A DNA stretch of 64,000 nt from UBA11403 sp963784615 (GTDB taxonomy: Bacteria; Pseudomonadota; Gammaproteobacteria; Legionellales; Legionellaceae): positions 62,001 through 126,000 of the forward strand of contig CAWASG010000003.1 in assembly GCA_963784615.1 (NCBI GenBank). The letters run 5' to 3'. Position numbers and translations under genes: made by a program. Below the pieces are notes generated by a model. It saw nothing but the letters and a program-made list of their open reading frames with translations, had not been told where the DNA came from and did not search any database. Numbering within the stretch: position 1 is the stretch's first letter; each line of letters begins with the position of its first letter. Below are positions 8,522 to 17,972 of this stretch, in pieces.

Positions 8522-10246
8522 CTAGTCTACCGTTACCCTGTTAATTTCTTCGATGGAGGTGATGCCCTCTTTAATTTTCTCAAGTCCAGCTTGATAAATC
8601 GTTAGCATCCCCTCGGCTTGCGCAACTTTTAGAATATCCAGTGAGTTCCCGCCAGACATAATCAGCTGCCCCAATGCTTTACTCATTGGCATGACTTCAA
8701 ATAGTCCTATCCGTCCGCGAAAGCCATTCGTGCATTGCTTGCAACCTACTGCGCGGTAGGTCTGCATGTGATGGCTGTCTTCTTCCGAAAATCCAAGTTC
8801 CATGAGGCTCTTCGGTGTCGTATCGTCACGAATGACTTTACACGCTTCACAGAGCTTGCGTACAAGGCGCTGGGCAATAATCAAGCTCACGGAACTTGCA
8901 ATATTGAATGAGGGAACGCCCATATTCACCAGTCGTGTGAGGGTTTCAGCGGCGCTATTGGTATGAAGTGTGGATAATACGAGATGACCCGTTTGAGCCG
9001 CTTTAATTGCAATTTCTGCTGTTTCGAGGTCACGGACTTCGCCGACCATGATGATATCCGGATCTTGACGTAAAAATGCGCGCAGGACGCCTGAAAAGTT
9101 GAGGCCTGCTTTCGGATTAATATTAACCTGGTTTATCCCTACAAGCTTTAGCTCAACGGGATCTTCGGCTGTTGAGATATTGACATCAATTGTATTGAGA
9201 ATATTTAGCGCCGTGTATAGCGTAACGGTTTTACCACTCCCTGTTGGCCCTGTTACTAAAATCATGCCCTGTGGACGATTGATAGAATGCAAAAAATTAT
9301 CTTTTTGCAAACCACTAAATCCAAGTGCCTCAATACCTAATTTAGTCGAGCTGGGATCCAGGATTCGAAGCACTATTTTTTCACCACCGATAGTTGGGCA
9401 AGTATTGACTCGAAAATCGATGGATTTAGTTCGGGATAGCTTCATTTTGAAGCGTCCATCTTGGGGGACTCGGCGCTCGGAGATATCGAGGCAGGACATA
9501 ATCTTGAGACGAGCTGCTATACGTGATGCGAGATTCAAATTGGGAGCCGAAACTTGGTAGAGCATCCCATCTTGGCGATAACGAATTCTAAACTCGTTTT
9601 CATAGGGTTCAAAATGGATGTCGGATACGCCTTTTTTAATGGCCTCTACAATAATGCGATTCACAAATTTGACGATAGGGGCATCTTCATTTGATAGGCT
9701 GGTGGAATCGTCATCATCTTTGACTTCATCCTGAGAGCTGATTTCAAATTCTGCAATATCTTGTGAATCATCATAATAACCTTCAAGTGCTTGATCTTCA
9801 TCTTTGTGAAGCAAACTATCAATCAGAGCGGTTAATTTGTCGGTTTCGACTACAATCGGATAAACCTGCAAGCCTGTATGAAATTGAATTTCTTTTAGAG
9901 AAGCCTGTTTACTTGGATCGTCGGTTGCAACAAACAATTGGGTGCCCCGAGAAAAAAGGGGAATGAGCCTGTGTCGACGGATGAGCTTTTCATTGACCAG
10001 TGATATTGGGATAGATTCCAGATCCATACAATCTAGATTTAACAGTGGCAGTCCAAAACTTTGCGAGATCGAAGAACCCATGACACGAGCAGGGACAATA
10101 TCTTCTTCTACTAAATATTGAAGAATAGTGGTTTTTTTTTCGAAGGCGAGCTGCTGGTAATCCAGAGCAGCCTGCTGCTCAAGAATGCCTTCCTGAGCCA
10201 GCAGTAAAGTAATGCCTTGTAATCGTTCGTCATTAACAGGTGGCAT
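8522..10246 (-). CDS. pilB: Type IV pilus assembly ATPase
   Basis: 574-residue GspE/PilB secretion ATPase that powers pilus extension in the cytoplasm. An N-terminal MshEN-like domain (residues about 1-150) is followed by the motor: Walker A GPTGSGKTVTLYT, the Asp box around EDPVEL, Walker B DIIMVGEVRDLETAEIA, the His box LSTLHTNSA, and a zinc-binding tetracysteine (CEAC...CKQC) near the C-terminus. All key residues are present and the length is typical. It is the first gene of the pilBC operon; the upstream region holds short AACTGT repeats and a 123-bp palindrome. Confidence 0.96.
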   Translation of the reverse strand: MPPVNDERLQGITLLLAQEGILEQQAALDYQQLAFEKKTTILQYLVEEDIVPARVMGSSISQSFGLPLLNLDCMDLESIPISLVNEKLIRRHRLIPLFSRGTQLFVATDDPSKQASLKEIQFHTGLQVYPIVVETDKLTALIDSLLHKDEDQALEGYYDDSQDIAEFEISSQDEVKDDDDSTSLSNEDAPIVKFVNRIIVEAIKKGVSDIHFEPYENEFRIRYRQDGMLYQVSAPNLNLASRIAARLKIMSCLDISERRVPQDGRFKMKLSRTKSIDFRVNTCPTIGGEKIVLRILDPSSTKLGIEALGFSGLQKDNFLHSINRPQGMILVTGPTGSGKTVTLYTALNILNTIDVNISTAEDPVELKLVGINQVNINPKAGLNFSGVLRAFLRQDPDIIMVGEVRDLETAEIAIKAAQTGHLVLSTLHTNSAAETLTRLVNMGVPSFNIASSVSLIIAQRLVRKLCEACKVIRDDTTPKSLMELGFSEEDSHHMQTYRAVGCKQCTNGFRGRIGLFEVMPMSKALGQLIMSGGNSLDILKVAQAEGMLTIYQAGLEKIKEGITSIEEINRVTVD

Positions 10247-10327
10247 AATATTTATTCTTTTGTTTTATTGTATTAACTATAGTCAAGAAATGAGGGGTTT
10301 GCATTAACTGTAACTGTAACTGCAACT

Positions 10328-10450
10328 GATCGGGCAGGGGCACGGGCACGCTCACGGGCACGTTAATGTACGCTACGCGGCTTTTATATATAAAAAATCG
10401 CGTAGCGCTCATTCACGTGCCCGAGCCCGTGAGCGTGCCCCTGCCCGATC
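10328..10450. repeat. 123-bp GC-rich palindrome between pilB and glpD
   Basis: Two arms of about 50 bp pair almost completely around a short AT-rich loop (TTTTATATATAAAAAA). They begin GATCGGGCAGGGGCACGGG and end with its complement, and contain repeated GGGCACG units. It lies upstream of pilB and downstream of glpD, so it could end glpD transcription. I see no target duplication and no second copy in this window. Confidence 0.8.
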
Positions 10451-10479
10451 TTTTCCCTTCTCCTTTCCCCTTCCCCAGT

Positions 10480-11946
10480 TTATCCTAAGAGATATTTTTT
10501 CAATCGTTCCCGCGCATGATCATCAAAATCTAAACCCAGTTTTGTTCGACGCCATAGCACGTCATCTACAGATGTTGCCCATTCTTCTTTCATTAAATAA
10601 TCCACCTCACGCTGGTATAGAACGCCGGTGAAATACTCGCCTAAGTCGTCGATAGATCGGCAGTCTTGCAAGATAATATCTGCGCGAGTGCCATACGTAT
10701 GTACGTAGTGATTGAGGATGGTTTCATCAAGCCATGGGTAAGTTTGACGTGCTTTCCGAGCATAATCCTTGAATTGAATAGCGCCTGGAAGGGGGGTGAT
10801 GTTGGTGTTAGATCGTTGTAAATTTGGGAAAATATCACGGAATTGGTCAATCACTTTTTCGGCAAGGAGGCGATAGGTTGTAATTTTTCCACCATAAATC
10901 GTGACATAAGGAGCGGGTTGGTTTGAAAAATGATAGAGATAATCACGTGTGAGTGTTTGAGCGCTTTTATTGGGATCAGATAACAAAGGCCTTACACCGC
11001 TCCAGCTTGTAATGATGCTATCTTGTGTTGGTTTTTTCCCAAAATAAAGAGCAATTAAATCAAGTAAATAGTCAATTTCAGCCTGGCTAATACTGAGCTT
11101 GTCTGGGAGCCCTGTGAACGGAACATCCGTGGTTCCCACCAACGTATAGCCATAATAAGGGATCGTAAAAACAATGCGGTTATCCGGATGTTGGAGTACA
11201 TAGGCATGGCTGCCCTCATACAGTGCTGGCAAGACGATATGGCTGCCTTTCACCAACGATAAAGCGTGATGGTTGGGTATGTTGAGAAATTGATTGACGC
11301 TGTTCACCCATGGCCCGGTGGCATTAATCAGTGCTTTCGCCTTAATCTTCCGAGGCGCTTGATTGCTAGGCTGAACAGTAAGATGCCAAAGGTTATCAAC
11401 GATTTCGGCATGAATCACTTCGGTATGGCTAAGAATATCTGCTCCATGAAGTTTAGCTTGAATCGCATTGGAAATGGTTAAACGGGAATCGTCAGTCGAG
11501 CAGTCATAATAAGTAAAGGCTTGTTTCAGGGTAGGGACTAACGGCTTAAACAAGTTGGGATTTTTCCGTCGTGTCACTGTTGCGCTTTTTGGGAGGCGAT
11601 TTAGACGACTGAGATTGTCATATATGAATAACCCCATACGCACTATCCATGACGAACGCATCCGTTTAGATTGCGGCAATACAAACTGCAGGGGGTGGAC
11701 GAGGTGAGGAGCCAGATCAAGAAGCGTTTGCCGTTCATTCAATGCTTTTCGCACGAGTGTAAAATCAAACTGCTCCAGATAACGCAGGCCGCCATGGATG
11801 AGCTTGCTGCTGCTGGACGAGGTTTGAGAAGCTAAATCGCCTTTTTCACACAAGACGACAGACAAGCCACGAAGCGCTGCATCGGCAGCGCAGCCGCAGC
11901 CATTGATTCCGCCACCTATAATGGCGATATCGTATGGTTTAGTCAT
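10480..11946 (-). CDS. glpD: Aerobic glycerol-3-phosphate dehydrogenase
   Basis: 488 residues from ATG 11946; an in-frame ATG 24 bp upstream gives a longer form, but 11946 overlaps the rlmKL stop as ATGA, indicating coupling. The flavoprotein oxidises sn-glycerol 3-phosphate to dihydroxyacetone phosphate at the membrane and passes electrons to quinone. The N-terminal Rossmann motif YDIAIIGGGINGCG binds FAD; KLIHGGLRYLEQFDF, GGKITTYRLLAE and a C-terminal DAO_C region are typical. The length agrees with E. coli GlpD (about 500). Glycerol phosphate is a common carbon source for intracellular Legionellales. Confidence 0.95.
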   Translation of the reverse strand: MTKPYDIAIIGGGINGCGCAADAALRGLSVVLCEKGDLASQTSSSSSKLIHGGLRYLEQFDFTLVRKALNERQTLLDLAPHLVHPLQFVLPQSKRMRSSWIVRMGLFIYDNLSRLNRLPKSATVTRRKNPNLFKPLVPTLKQAFTYYDCSTDDSRLTISNAIQAKLHGADILSHTEVIHAEIVDNLWHLTVQPSNQAPRKIKAKALINATGPWVNSVNQFLNIPNHHALSLVKGSHIVLPALYEGSHAYVLQHPDNRIVFTIPYYGYTLVGTTDVPFTGLPDKLSISQAEIDYLLDLIALYFGKKPTQDSIITSWSGVRPLLSDPNKSAQTLTRDYLYHFSNQPAPYVTIYGGKITTYRLLAEKVIDQFRDIFPNLQRSNTNITPLPGAIQFKDYARKARQTYPWLDETILNHYVHTYGTRADIILQDCRSIDDLGEYFTGVLYQREVDYLMKEEWATSVDDVLWRRTKLGLDFDDHARERLKKYLLG

Positions 11947-14054
11947 GGCTTGGTTTGAATCAAATAACACTGATGGATGCGTTTATTGCGTTTAAAATCT
12001 TCGTCGATCGTTTCCATACTGATGTCCTTTACCAAGTAGTCTTCATTGATCACAGGTGATAATTTAAATTGCCTGAAATTGGTTGAAAAGTATAAGCGTC
12101 CATTTGGATTCAACAAGCGCATCGCCGAATGAATCAGTTGCTCATGATCGCGTTGGATGTCCAACGTATTGGTCATGCGTTTTGAGTTCGAAAAACTTGG
12201 CGGATCAAGAAAAATAACATCAAAGCGATCACGTGTACGTTTAAGCCATTCCGTACAGTCATATTGAATGAATTGATGTTTGGATAAATCCAATTGATTT
12301 AATGTGAAATTATCCTCTGCCCAATCCAAATAGGTTTTTGATAAATCGACATTGGTTGTCCAAGCACCCGCTAACGCTGCGTGCACACTGGCAGACGCCG
12401 TATAACAAAAACAGTTCAGAAAACGAGTTTCGGGAGGGAGTTTTTCAAAGCTTAAGCGTAGTGGGCGATGATCTAAAAATAACCCCGTATCCAAGTAATC
12501 ATATAAATTCACATTGAAACGCGCACGGCCTTCATGAACGACCATGACTTGTCGCGTTTGGTTCATTTTTTCATATTGATCAGTGCCTTTTTGCTGTTTT
12601 CTCGTTTTAATCACGAGATGAGCAGCAGGGATGCCTAGCACGCCTGGCGTTGCTTGCAGTACTTCAAGACTACGTGTTTCGGCTTTTCCTGGGTCGATAC
12701 TGGCAGGTGCGGCGTACTCTTGTAAAACGGCATAATCGTTATACACATCAATGGCGAAAGCATATTCTGGTAAATCCGCATCATAGACCCGATAGCAACT
12801 GATTTGATGACGTGCCGCCCACTTTTTGAGATGGCTCACATTTTTCTGTAATCGGTTTGCAAACATTTGCGCGCCTGAAGAGAGCTGTTCAGGGGCTGAG
12901 CCTTTGAGTCGGTTGGTACTATCCAGGTGAAGGCAATAGAGTTTGCATTCTAAAGCGCCATTAAACAGCGTGTATTGTTTGCTTGAGCGAAGTCCAATGG
13001 ATCTGGCGAGAGTTGGGTTATTCGTGAGAACAGCCGCGTGCCAATTTTGAAAATGAGAATGCATGACTTGGCCGAGTTGTTGATACAGCGGCATCAGTTT
13101 TGTCGCTTCGCCCAAGCGCTCGCCATAAGGAGGATTCGTGATGAGTAAGCCTTTGTCAGCGTTGCTTCTCGCCTCGCTAAGTTCCATAGGACTAAAGTCG
13201 ACCAATTGAGTAACACCCGCGCGAGTTGCATTCGCTTTCGCGTTGCTAATCGCCTTAGTGTCAATGTCGGAGCCATGAAGCTTGACCAAAATCGGCTTGA
13301 CGCGTGTCAGGGCCTCGGCACGTAATTTCGACCACAAGTCGGGTTGATGTTGAGCCCAATGATTAACCGATTGATCATGTCTGAGTAAGCCTGGCGCAAT
13401 ATGAGCTGCCATCATGGCGGCTTCAATGACAATCGTACCGGATCCACAGAAAGGATCATAAAGTGAGTAACCATGCTCAGCCAGCCTAGGCCATTCAGCA
13501 CGTATCAGCATGGCTGCAGCCACGTTTTCTTTAATTGGCGCACTTCCGGTTTGCGTGCGATAACCGCGTTGGTGCAAACTGTAGCCAGTCAGATCAAAAC
13601 TGACGGTTAGCTCTTCATTTTTTAAATAAGCATGTAAACGAATCTGTGGTTCGTCTCGCGCAATGCTGGGACGCTCGCCGGTTAATTTACGAAAATGGTC
13701 AACAATGCCGTCTTTAACAATTTGTGCACCAAACATGGTATTGCGTATTTGCGGCGATTCGCCATGAAATTCGATGGCTAGTGTTTTATTGGGGGAGAAA
13801 ACAGTCTGCCAGTGAAATTGGTTGCATAATTGATAAATCGTTTCTTGATTATGCGCATGACCGTTAAACAGAATCAGTTGAACTCGATTGGCCAATCGCG
13901 ACCATAAACAAAGCGTGTAAGCAACGGCCAAGCTCCCTTCACCATAAACGCCTTGAGGACTGACACGTGTGACCTTTAGGCCAAGATATTTAACCTCTTC
14001 TTCCAGCAGGTATTCCAATCCCTTGGGACAGCTAATAAACAAATATAAATTCAT
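11943..14054 (-). CDS. rlmL: Bifunctional 23S rRNA methyltransferase RlmKL
   Basis: 703 residues, matching the fused RlmL/RlmK enzyme of gammaproteobacteria (702 in E. coli). The N-terminal half (RlmL, m2G2445) has a THUMP domain and the methyltransferase motif LLITNPPYGERLG. The C-terminal half (RlmK, m7G2069) has the Rossmann-like methyltransferase with DVIFLDPPSFSNSKRM. Both catalytic motifs are intact. It overlaps darP upstream and glpD downstream by 4 bp each, so all three are probably cotranscribed. Confidence 0.96.
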   Translation of the reverse strand: MNLYLFISCPKGLEYLLEEEVKYLGLKVTRVSPQGVYGEGSLAVAYTLCLWSRLANRVQLILFNGHAHNQETIYQLCNQFHWQTVFSPNKTLAIEFHGESPQIRNTMFGAQIVKDGIVDHFRKLTGERPSIARDEPQIRLHAYLKNEELTVSFDLTGYSLHQRGYRTQTGSAPIKENVAAAMLIRAEWPRLAEHGYSLYDPFCGSGTIVIEAAMMAAHIAPGLLRHDQSVNHWAQHQPDLWSKLRAEALTRVKPILVKLHGSDIDTKAISNAKANATRAGVTQLVDFSPMELSEARSNADKGLLITNPPYGERLGEATKLMPLYQQLGQVMHSHFQNWHAAVLTNNPTLARSIGLRSSKQYTLFNGALECKLYCLHLDSTNRLKGSAPEQLSSGAQMFANRLQKNVSHLKKWAARHQISCYRVYDADLPEYAFAIDVYNDYAVLQEYAAPASIDPGKAETRSLEVLQATPGVLGIPAAHLVIKTRKQQKGTDQYEKMNQTRQVMVVHEGRARFNVNLYDYLDTGLFLDHRPLRLSFEKLPPETRFLNCFCYTASASVHAALAGAWTTNVDLSKTYLDWAEDNFTLNQLDLSKHQFIQYDCTEWLKRTRDRFDVIFLDPPSFSNSKRMTNTLDIQRDHEQLIHSAMRLLNPNGRLYFSTNFRQFKLSPVINEDYLVKDISMETIDEDFKRNKRIHQCYLIQTKP

Positions 14055-14533
14055 TGGATACAGGACCTTAAATAGCGAAATAATGCGCGGCTCGCAGCAT
14101 GCAGCTGCGGATCTTTTCGATGTTCATCAATAGCTTTTTTAATCAGCTGCCTTAACTGTTGTAAGTCTTCAGGATGGTGCAAATCCACAAATGTGGTGAG
14201 GGCGTCTTTATCTTCCCTGATAAAGCGATCACGCCAAAGCTCAACATCATGAAACACAGCGGTCTGTGCGTTGTCATCTGCCATAATGCCTTCATACGCT
14301 GCGTAAACGGCATCGAGATCGGACGTTCGCATTAACTTGCCAATTAGTTGCGCCTGGCGTCTGACAGCACCATGACTTTTTAAGGATTTAGCATCGATAA
14401 TGGCTTGTCTTAAATTGTCTGGAAGCGGTAATTGGTTGAGTTTGTCCATACTCCAACCGATGAGTTTGACGCCCAGTTTTTGCAGAGCCTCGGCATCGCG
14501 TTTTTTTTGTGACTTACTGATTTCTTCTTCCAT
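14051..14533 (-). CDS. darP: Ribosome-associated protein DarP (YjgA)
   Basis: 160-residue small basic protein of the YjgA/DarP family, which binds late 50S ribosomal intermediates. The N-terminal ISKSQKKRDAEALQKLG and the later LRQAIIDAKSLKSHGAVRRQ are the family hallmark sequences. Its stop overlaps the rlmKL start by 4 bp. The pairing of two 50S maturation factors (DarP and RlmKL) fits a shared role, though glpD in the same cluster is metabolic. Confidence 0.92.
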   Translation of the reverse strand: MEEEISKSQKKRDAEALQKLGVKLIGWSMDKLNQLPLPDNLRQAIIDAKSLKSHGAVRRQAQLIGKLMRTSDLDAVYAAYEGIMADDNAQTAVFHDVELWRDRFIREDKDALTTFVDLHHPEDLQQLRQLIKKAIDEHRKDPQLHAASRALFRYLRSCIQ

Positions 14534-14714
14534 TGTGACGGAGCCCTAAATGAATAATTTTTTATTATACGGCCTCTGGGATTGTTTCGGCAATGAGCAG
14601 TGACACTAACTTACATTCTATGTAGCTGGTATAAGGTACTTCGAGCGATATTGTTTTGCCAAAAAATAAACACGTGTTATAATAAAGTACAAATTTTATG
14701 ATCGTGGTAAAAAT

Positions 14715-16139
14715 ATGCCTATAGATAATTACAGGGTTGTGCGCGCAATCGGCGATGGTAACTGCGCCTTTAATGCATTTATTCTAGGGTTCTGTCAAAA
14801 AACAGCGTTAGATCGTGTTGAGTTGCTATTTGCAGATGAAAATAATCCAATACATCACTTTTATCATGCAGTAGGCACAATGCTTGAAGTTGAGAGAGAA
14901 TCTTTGACGGAAGGACAGTATCTCAAGGCAGTTAAGGAAAAGATCCTTGAACTTCGTGAACATAATGCTTCTAAGCTACAAAAGACTTTGGCGCCTTATA
15001 TGCGTCGTTTAGCGTGTGATTTGAAGTATCCAGAATCTGCTAAGGCTGATTTTATCCCCGCGTTGCAAGGTGCTTATTTTGGGATTAAAGCTAAGGCGAA
15101 TTTGTCCATTCTTGAAGTTATACTCGCCTTTTTCAAAAAATCTGATCCGGATGATATTTTTTCTCAACATCCCTCGATCATGGCAAAATTCAAAGAATTG
15201 AGTGCTTTGAGTCCTCAACAATCAGATGAGGCGGATCAAGCAGAGCTGGAATCATGGTGGAATGATCGCGGTTTTGGGCTGTTTGTTGCAAAGATGAAAC
15301 GCTCAGGCTCTTGGGCAGGTGATGCCGAACTCGCTGCATTGGCAAAGCATTTCCATATTAATCTTCAAATCAGAACCCCACACTATGCTAGACAATTTCA
15401 TTATGAGTATGGCGAATTGCAACGAGATCAACTGAGCCCTGCGTTGATCGATCAATTGGTCAAGCGTAATGTCATTATATCTCCCGAAGAGCATCAGACG
15501 GCATTACCCTTTATTCTTCAACCTGTTGAAATTCGAGCTCGATTGGAAGCCGTTCCTGATGTTGCAGAGAGGATTGCTGCCTTGCCAGATGGAATAATCC
15601 AGGGGTTACCAGCTGACGGTTTTCCAGAAGGGAGCATAGACCAGTTAAAGAAGCGAGGCGTTATCACGCCAGCGCGCAATGTACCAGGGGTTTCTGATGG
15701 TACATTACTCTTTCAAGGTCAAAAACAATTTGCCGTGGAAGCAATAAAGCCGATTTCTGATGATCCAGTAGTCATCGATAGCATTGTCGCCTGTATACAT
15801 GATAAATCACCCGTTATTGCATTGGAGAATTTGGGTGGTCATTGGAATCTTCTGACGAAAACAATGGCCAGTGAGCCGCAAGCACGCAAAGGATTAGAAG
15901 ACAATGGTCTTGAAGCTTCGACAGAGAAATGGACTAAATGGCGGGAAGAAATTGAGGATAAATACAAAAATCGCGTTGGAGTCAGTCAGTCAGAGAGTGT
16001 CGCTTATACCCTGTACAATGCGGACGGCGGCGAAAAGATTATCCATGTGACAAAGGACGAGCAAATAGCAGGGGATGAAGTATTGGCACGCAAGCTGCAG
16101 GAGGAAGAGTTTGCAGCTGGTGGACGCAGAAGGCCGTAG
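14715..16139 (+). CDS. OTU-like cysteine protease (candidate deubiquitinase effector)
   Basis: 474 residues. The N-terminus YRVVRAIGDGNCAFNAFI contains the OTU signature with Asp14 and nucleophile Cys17 (DGNC). A late motif ENLGGHWNLLT supplies the expected His376 followed by aromatic and Asn, as in the OTU H-[WY]-N triad. Between them lie about 350 residues, longer than a minimal OTU domain, so extra insertions are present. The last residues DEVLARKLQEEE resemble ubiquitin-binding MIU-type helices (LARxLQxEE). OTU deubiquitinases in Legionella are type IV secretion effectors acting on host ubiquitin; the same role here is inference. The gene stands alone, just before an IS110 element. Confidence 0.75.
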   Translation: MPIDNYRVVRAIGDGNCAFNAFILGFCQKTALDRVELLFADENNPIHHFYHAVGTMLEVERESLTEGQYLKAVKEKILELREHNASKLQKTLAPYMRRLACDLKYPESAKADFIPALQGAYFGIKAKANLSILEVILAFFKKSDPDDIFSQHPSIMAKFKELSALSPQQSDEADQAELESWWNDRGFGLFVAKMKRSGSWAGDAELAALAKHFHINLQIRTPHYARQFHYEYGELQRDQLSPALIDQLVKRNVIISPEEHQTALPFILQPVEIRARLEAVPDVAERIAALPDGIIQGLPADGFPEGSIDQLKKRGVITPARNVPGVSDGTLLFQGQKQFAVEAIKPISDDPVVIDSIVACIHDKSPVIALENLGGHWNLLTKTMASEPQARKGLEDNGLEASTEKWTKWREEIEDKYKNRVGVSQSESVAYTLYNADGGEKIIHVTKDEQIAGDEVLARKLQEEEFAAGGRRRP

Positions 16140-16177
16140 TTGCTATGGTTGAATTGAAGTAAAAAATTTTAAAAAAA

Positions 16178-16242
16178 AAGAGTCTCCAGTTAAAGTAAAG
16201 AAGTAACGAACTTAACTTAACTTAACTTAAAAAAGGAGACTC
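16178..16242. repeat. Inverted repeat and ACTTA tandem repeat at the 5' side of the IS110 transposase
   Basis: AGAGTCTCC at about 16179 and GGAGACTCT ending 16242 form an inverted pair around four tandem copies of a 5-bp unit (CTTAA). The right arm contains the ribosome-binding site GGAG of the transposase, so the hairpin could limit its translation. It may also lie near the left boundary of the element; I could not define both ends. Confidence 0.6.
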
Positions 16243-16244
16243 TC

Positions 16245-17264
16245 ATGCAATACGATTATAACGGCAAAAATGTATACGTAGGAATAGATGTCCATAAAAA
16301 AAGTTATTCGGTTTACTGCATATGTGATCGAGTAAAAGTTAAAAGCTGGACTATGCGAACAAGCCCAACCGATTTAATTGAACAATTACAACGGTTTTTT
16401 AAAGGTGCGCAAATACATACGGTCTATGAAGCTGGATTTAGTGGTTTTGCACTGCATCGTGCGCTTATACAGGCTGGAATAAGGAGCATTGTCGTAAATC
16501 CTGGATCAGTTGAAACGGCGTCTAGAGACAAGGTTAAAACAGATAAACGGGATGCCAAGAAATTAGCGGAGCAATTATCCGACAATCGATTAAGTTCTAT
16601 TTATATTCCTGGAGAAGAAGAGGAGCGATTACGATTATTCACTCGGCTAAGGGCAACCATTATTAAAGATAGGAGTCGTATCGCCTGCCGGATTAAAAGC
16701 AAATTATTTCAATTCGGATATGACGAAAGTTTAATTGATGATAAAACGACAAGTATTCAATGGGTAAAGAACTTAAAAAAAATGGATGGTTTTCCTTTTG
16801 AATTAAAGCGCGTCATTGATTATTTCTGTGATCAGTGGCTGAGACTAACAGACGATTTAAAGCAGATAAATAAAGACATTGCTAATCAGTCGAAAGCCAG
16901 TCAAGAGCTTTCGGCATTAGAAGATATTTATAAAAGTGCTCCTGGTATAGGAACGATATCATCTAAAGTATTAAGTCGTGAGCTGGGAACGTTAAAGCAA
17001 TTTAATAGCAATAAACACGCTTATAGTTTTATGGGTTTAACGCCGAGTGAATCCTCTTCTGGGGAAACGAGACGTCAAGGCGGGATCAGTCATTGTGGCC
17101 GCCCTTATTTAAGGCAAATATTAATTGAGGTTGCTTGGCGGGCCACAGGAAAGGACGCCGAGATAGCTAAGAAGTTTGCGGAGCTAAGCTACCGGCGGGG
17201 TAAAAAGCGGGCAATAGTGGCAATTGCCAGAATATTGGTCGGACGATTACGTTGTTGTTTATGA
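16245..17264 (+). CDS. IS110-family transposase
   Basis: 339 residues. The N-terminal DEDD (RuvC-like) domain begins YVGIDVHKKSYSVYC and continues with VYEAGFSGF and VKTDKRDAKKLAEQL. The C-terminal Transposase_20 domain contains APGIGTISSKVLSREL and the serine-containing segment ESSSGETRRQGGISHCGRPYLR. Length and motifs are complete, so the enzyme may be active. IS110 elements lack classical inverted ends and use a structured noncoding RNA from their flanks for target choice; such RNA would be expected in the adjacent noncoding DNA. Confidence 0.9.
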   Translation: MQYDYNGKNVYVGIDVHKKSYSVYCICDRVKVKSWTMRTSPTDLIEQLQRFFKGAQIHTVYEAGFSGFALHRALIQAGIRSIVVNPGSVETASRDKVKTDKRDAKKLAEQLSDNRLSSIYIPGEEEERLRLFTRLRATIIKDRSRIACRIKSKLFQFGYDESLIDDKTTSIQWVKNLKKMDGFPFELKRVIDYFCDQWLRLTDDLKQINKDIANQSKASQELSALEDIYKSAPGIGTISSKVLSRELGTLKQFNSNKHAYSFMGLTPSESSSGETRRQGGISHCGRPYLRQILIEVAWRATGKDAEIAKKFAELSYRRGKKRAIVAIARILVGRLRCCL

Positions 17265-17972
17265 ATGGAATCGTTTATGAAACACAAAATGTAACGGTGT
17301 GTCATGAGTAAGGATAAAAAAGTCTTTAGCAGATATTTTTTGCAATAATAAGGACACAACTAAAAAAACAATAAAAGCGTTAATGGTAAGGGTGAAACTG
17401 TTAAAAAAGGTTACGCTGTGACCTCGTCAACCAGGCTGTGATTATGAATTAATAAATCACGTTATTGTAGTTTGGGGCGCAGCACTTATTAAACCGAATA
17501 GACAACTTGTGACGGCTCTACGGAGTTGATTACGAATGGCAGCATGATCTAATAAGATTAAGATCAAAAAAAGATAACAGTAGCCGTTAGCAGAACCTTT
17601 TATAAATGTTTTTTAGGAAAAGCAGTTTTTTAAAAAGCGTTATTTATAAACAAAAATAAACGCTGGGGATTTTTTTAAAAAAAAATTGACAATTCACATG
17701 GCAGCCTGGTTGCCTCATACATTAAACTACCAATACACATCGGACGATCGGGGCAACCGGGATGGGGTATCACGATACTCATTAAGAGACCTAATCATGT
17801 TTTTAGTTTGGCTTTTATTCGGTTTGAATAGGTTGAAGCGTTGTCAGATTCATCCCGGTTGACGCGCTTGAACTGCTTTGCCCTGGATCCAAACGCATAA
17901 AACATGTCGTCTTCAATGAAATACGATATAATGTCCATTGTTTAATTGACTGCATATTTCCCAAGGAACCTC
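17265..17972. other. 700-bp noncoding stretch after the IS110 transposase
   Basis: No convincing gene on either strand. The first few hundred bases are AT-rich and probably include the right part of the IS110 element. Near the end, GGGGCAACCGGGATGG (about 17750) and TCATCCCGGTTGACGC (about 17850) form an inverted pair similar to one at 59.12-59.24 kb. The ribosome-binding site of the permease (AAGGA) is at the right edge. Confidence 0.5.

Noticed and set aside
16209..16230. CRISPR-like array
   Set aside because: The repeat unit is only 5 bp (CTTAA) without spacers. No CRISPR array was seen anywhere in the window.
17687..17720. TTGACA as the -35 box of a permease promoter
   Set aside because: No acceptable -10 hexamer lies 16-18 bp downstream, and the gene starts 280 bp away.
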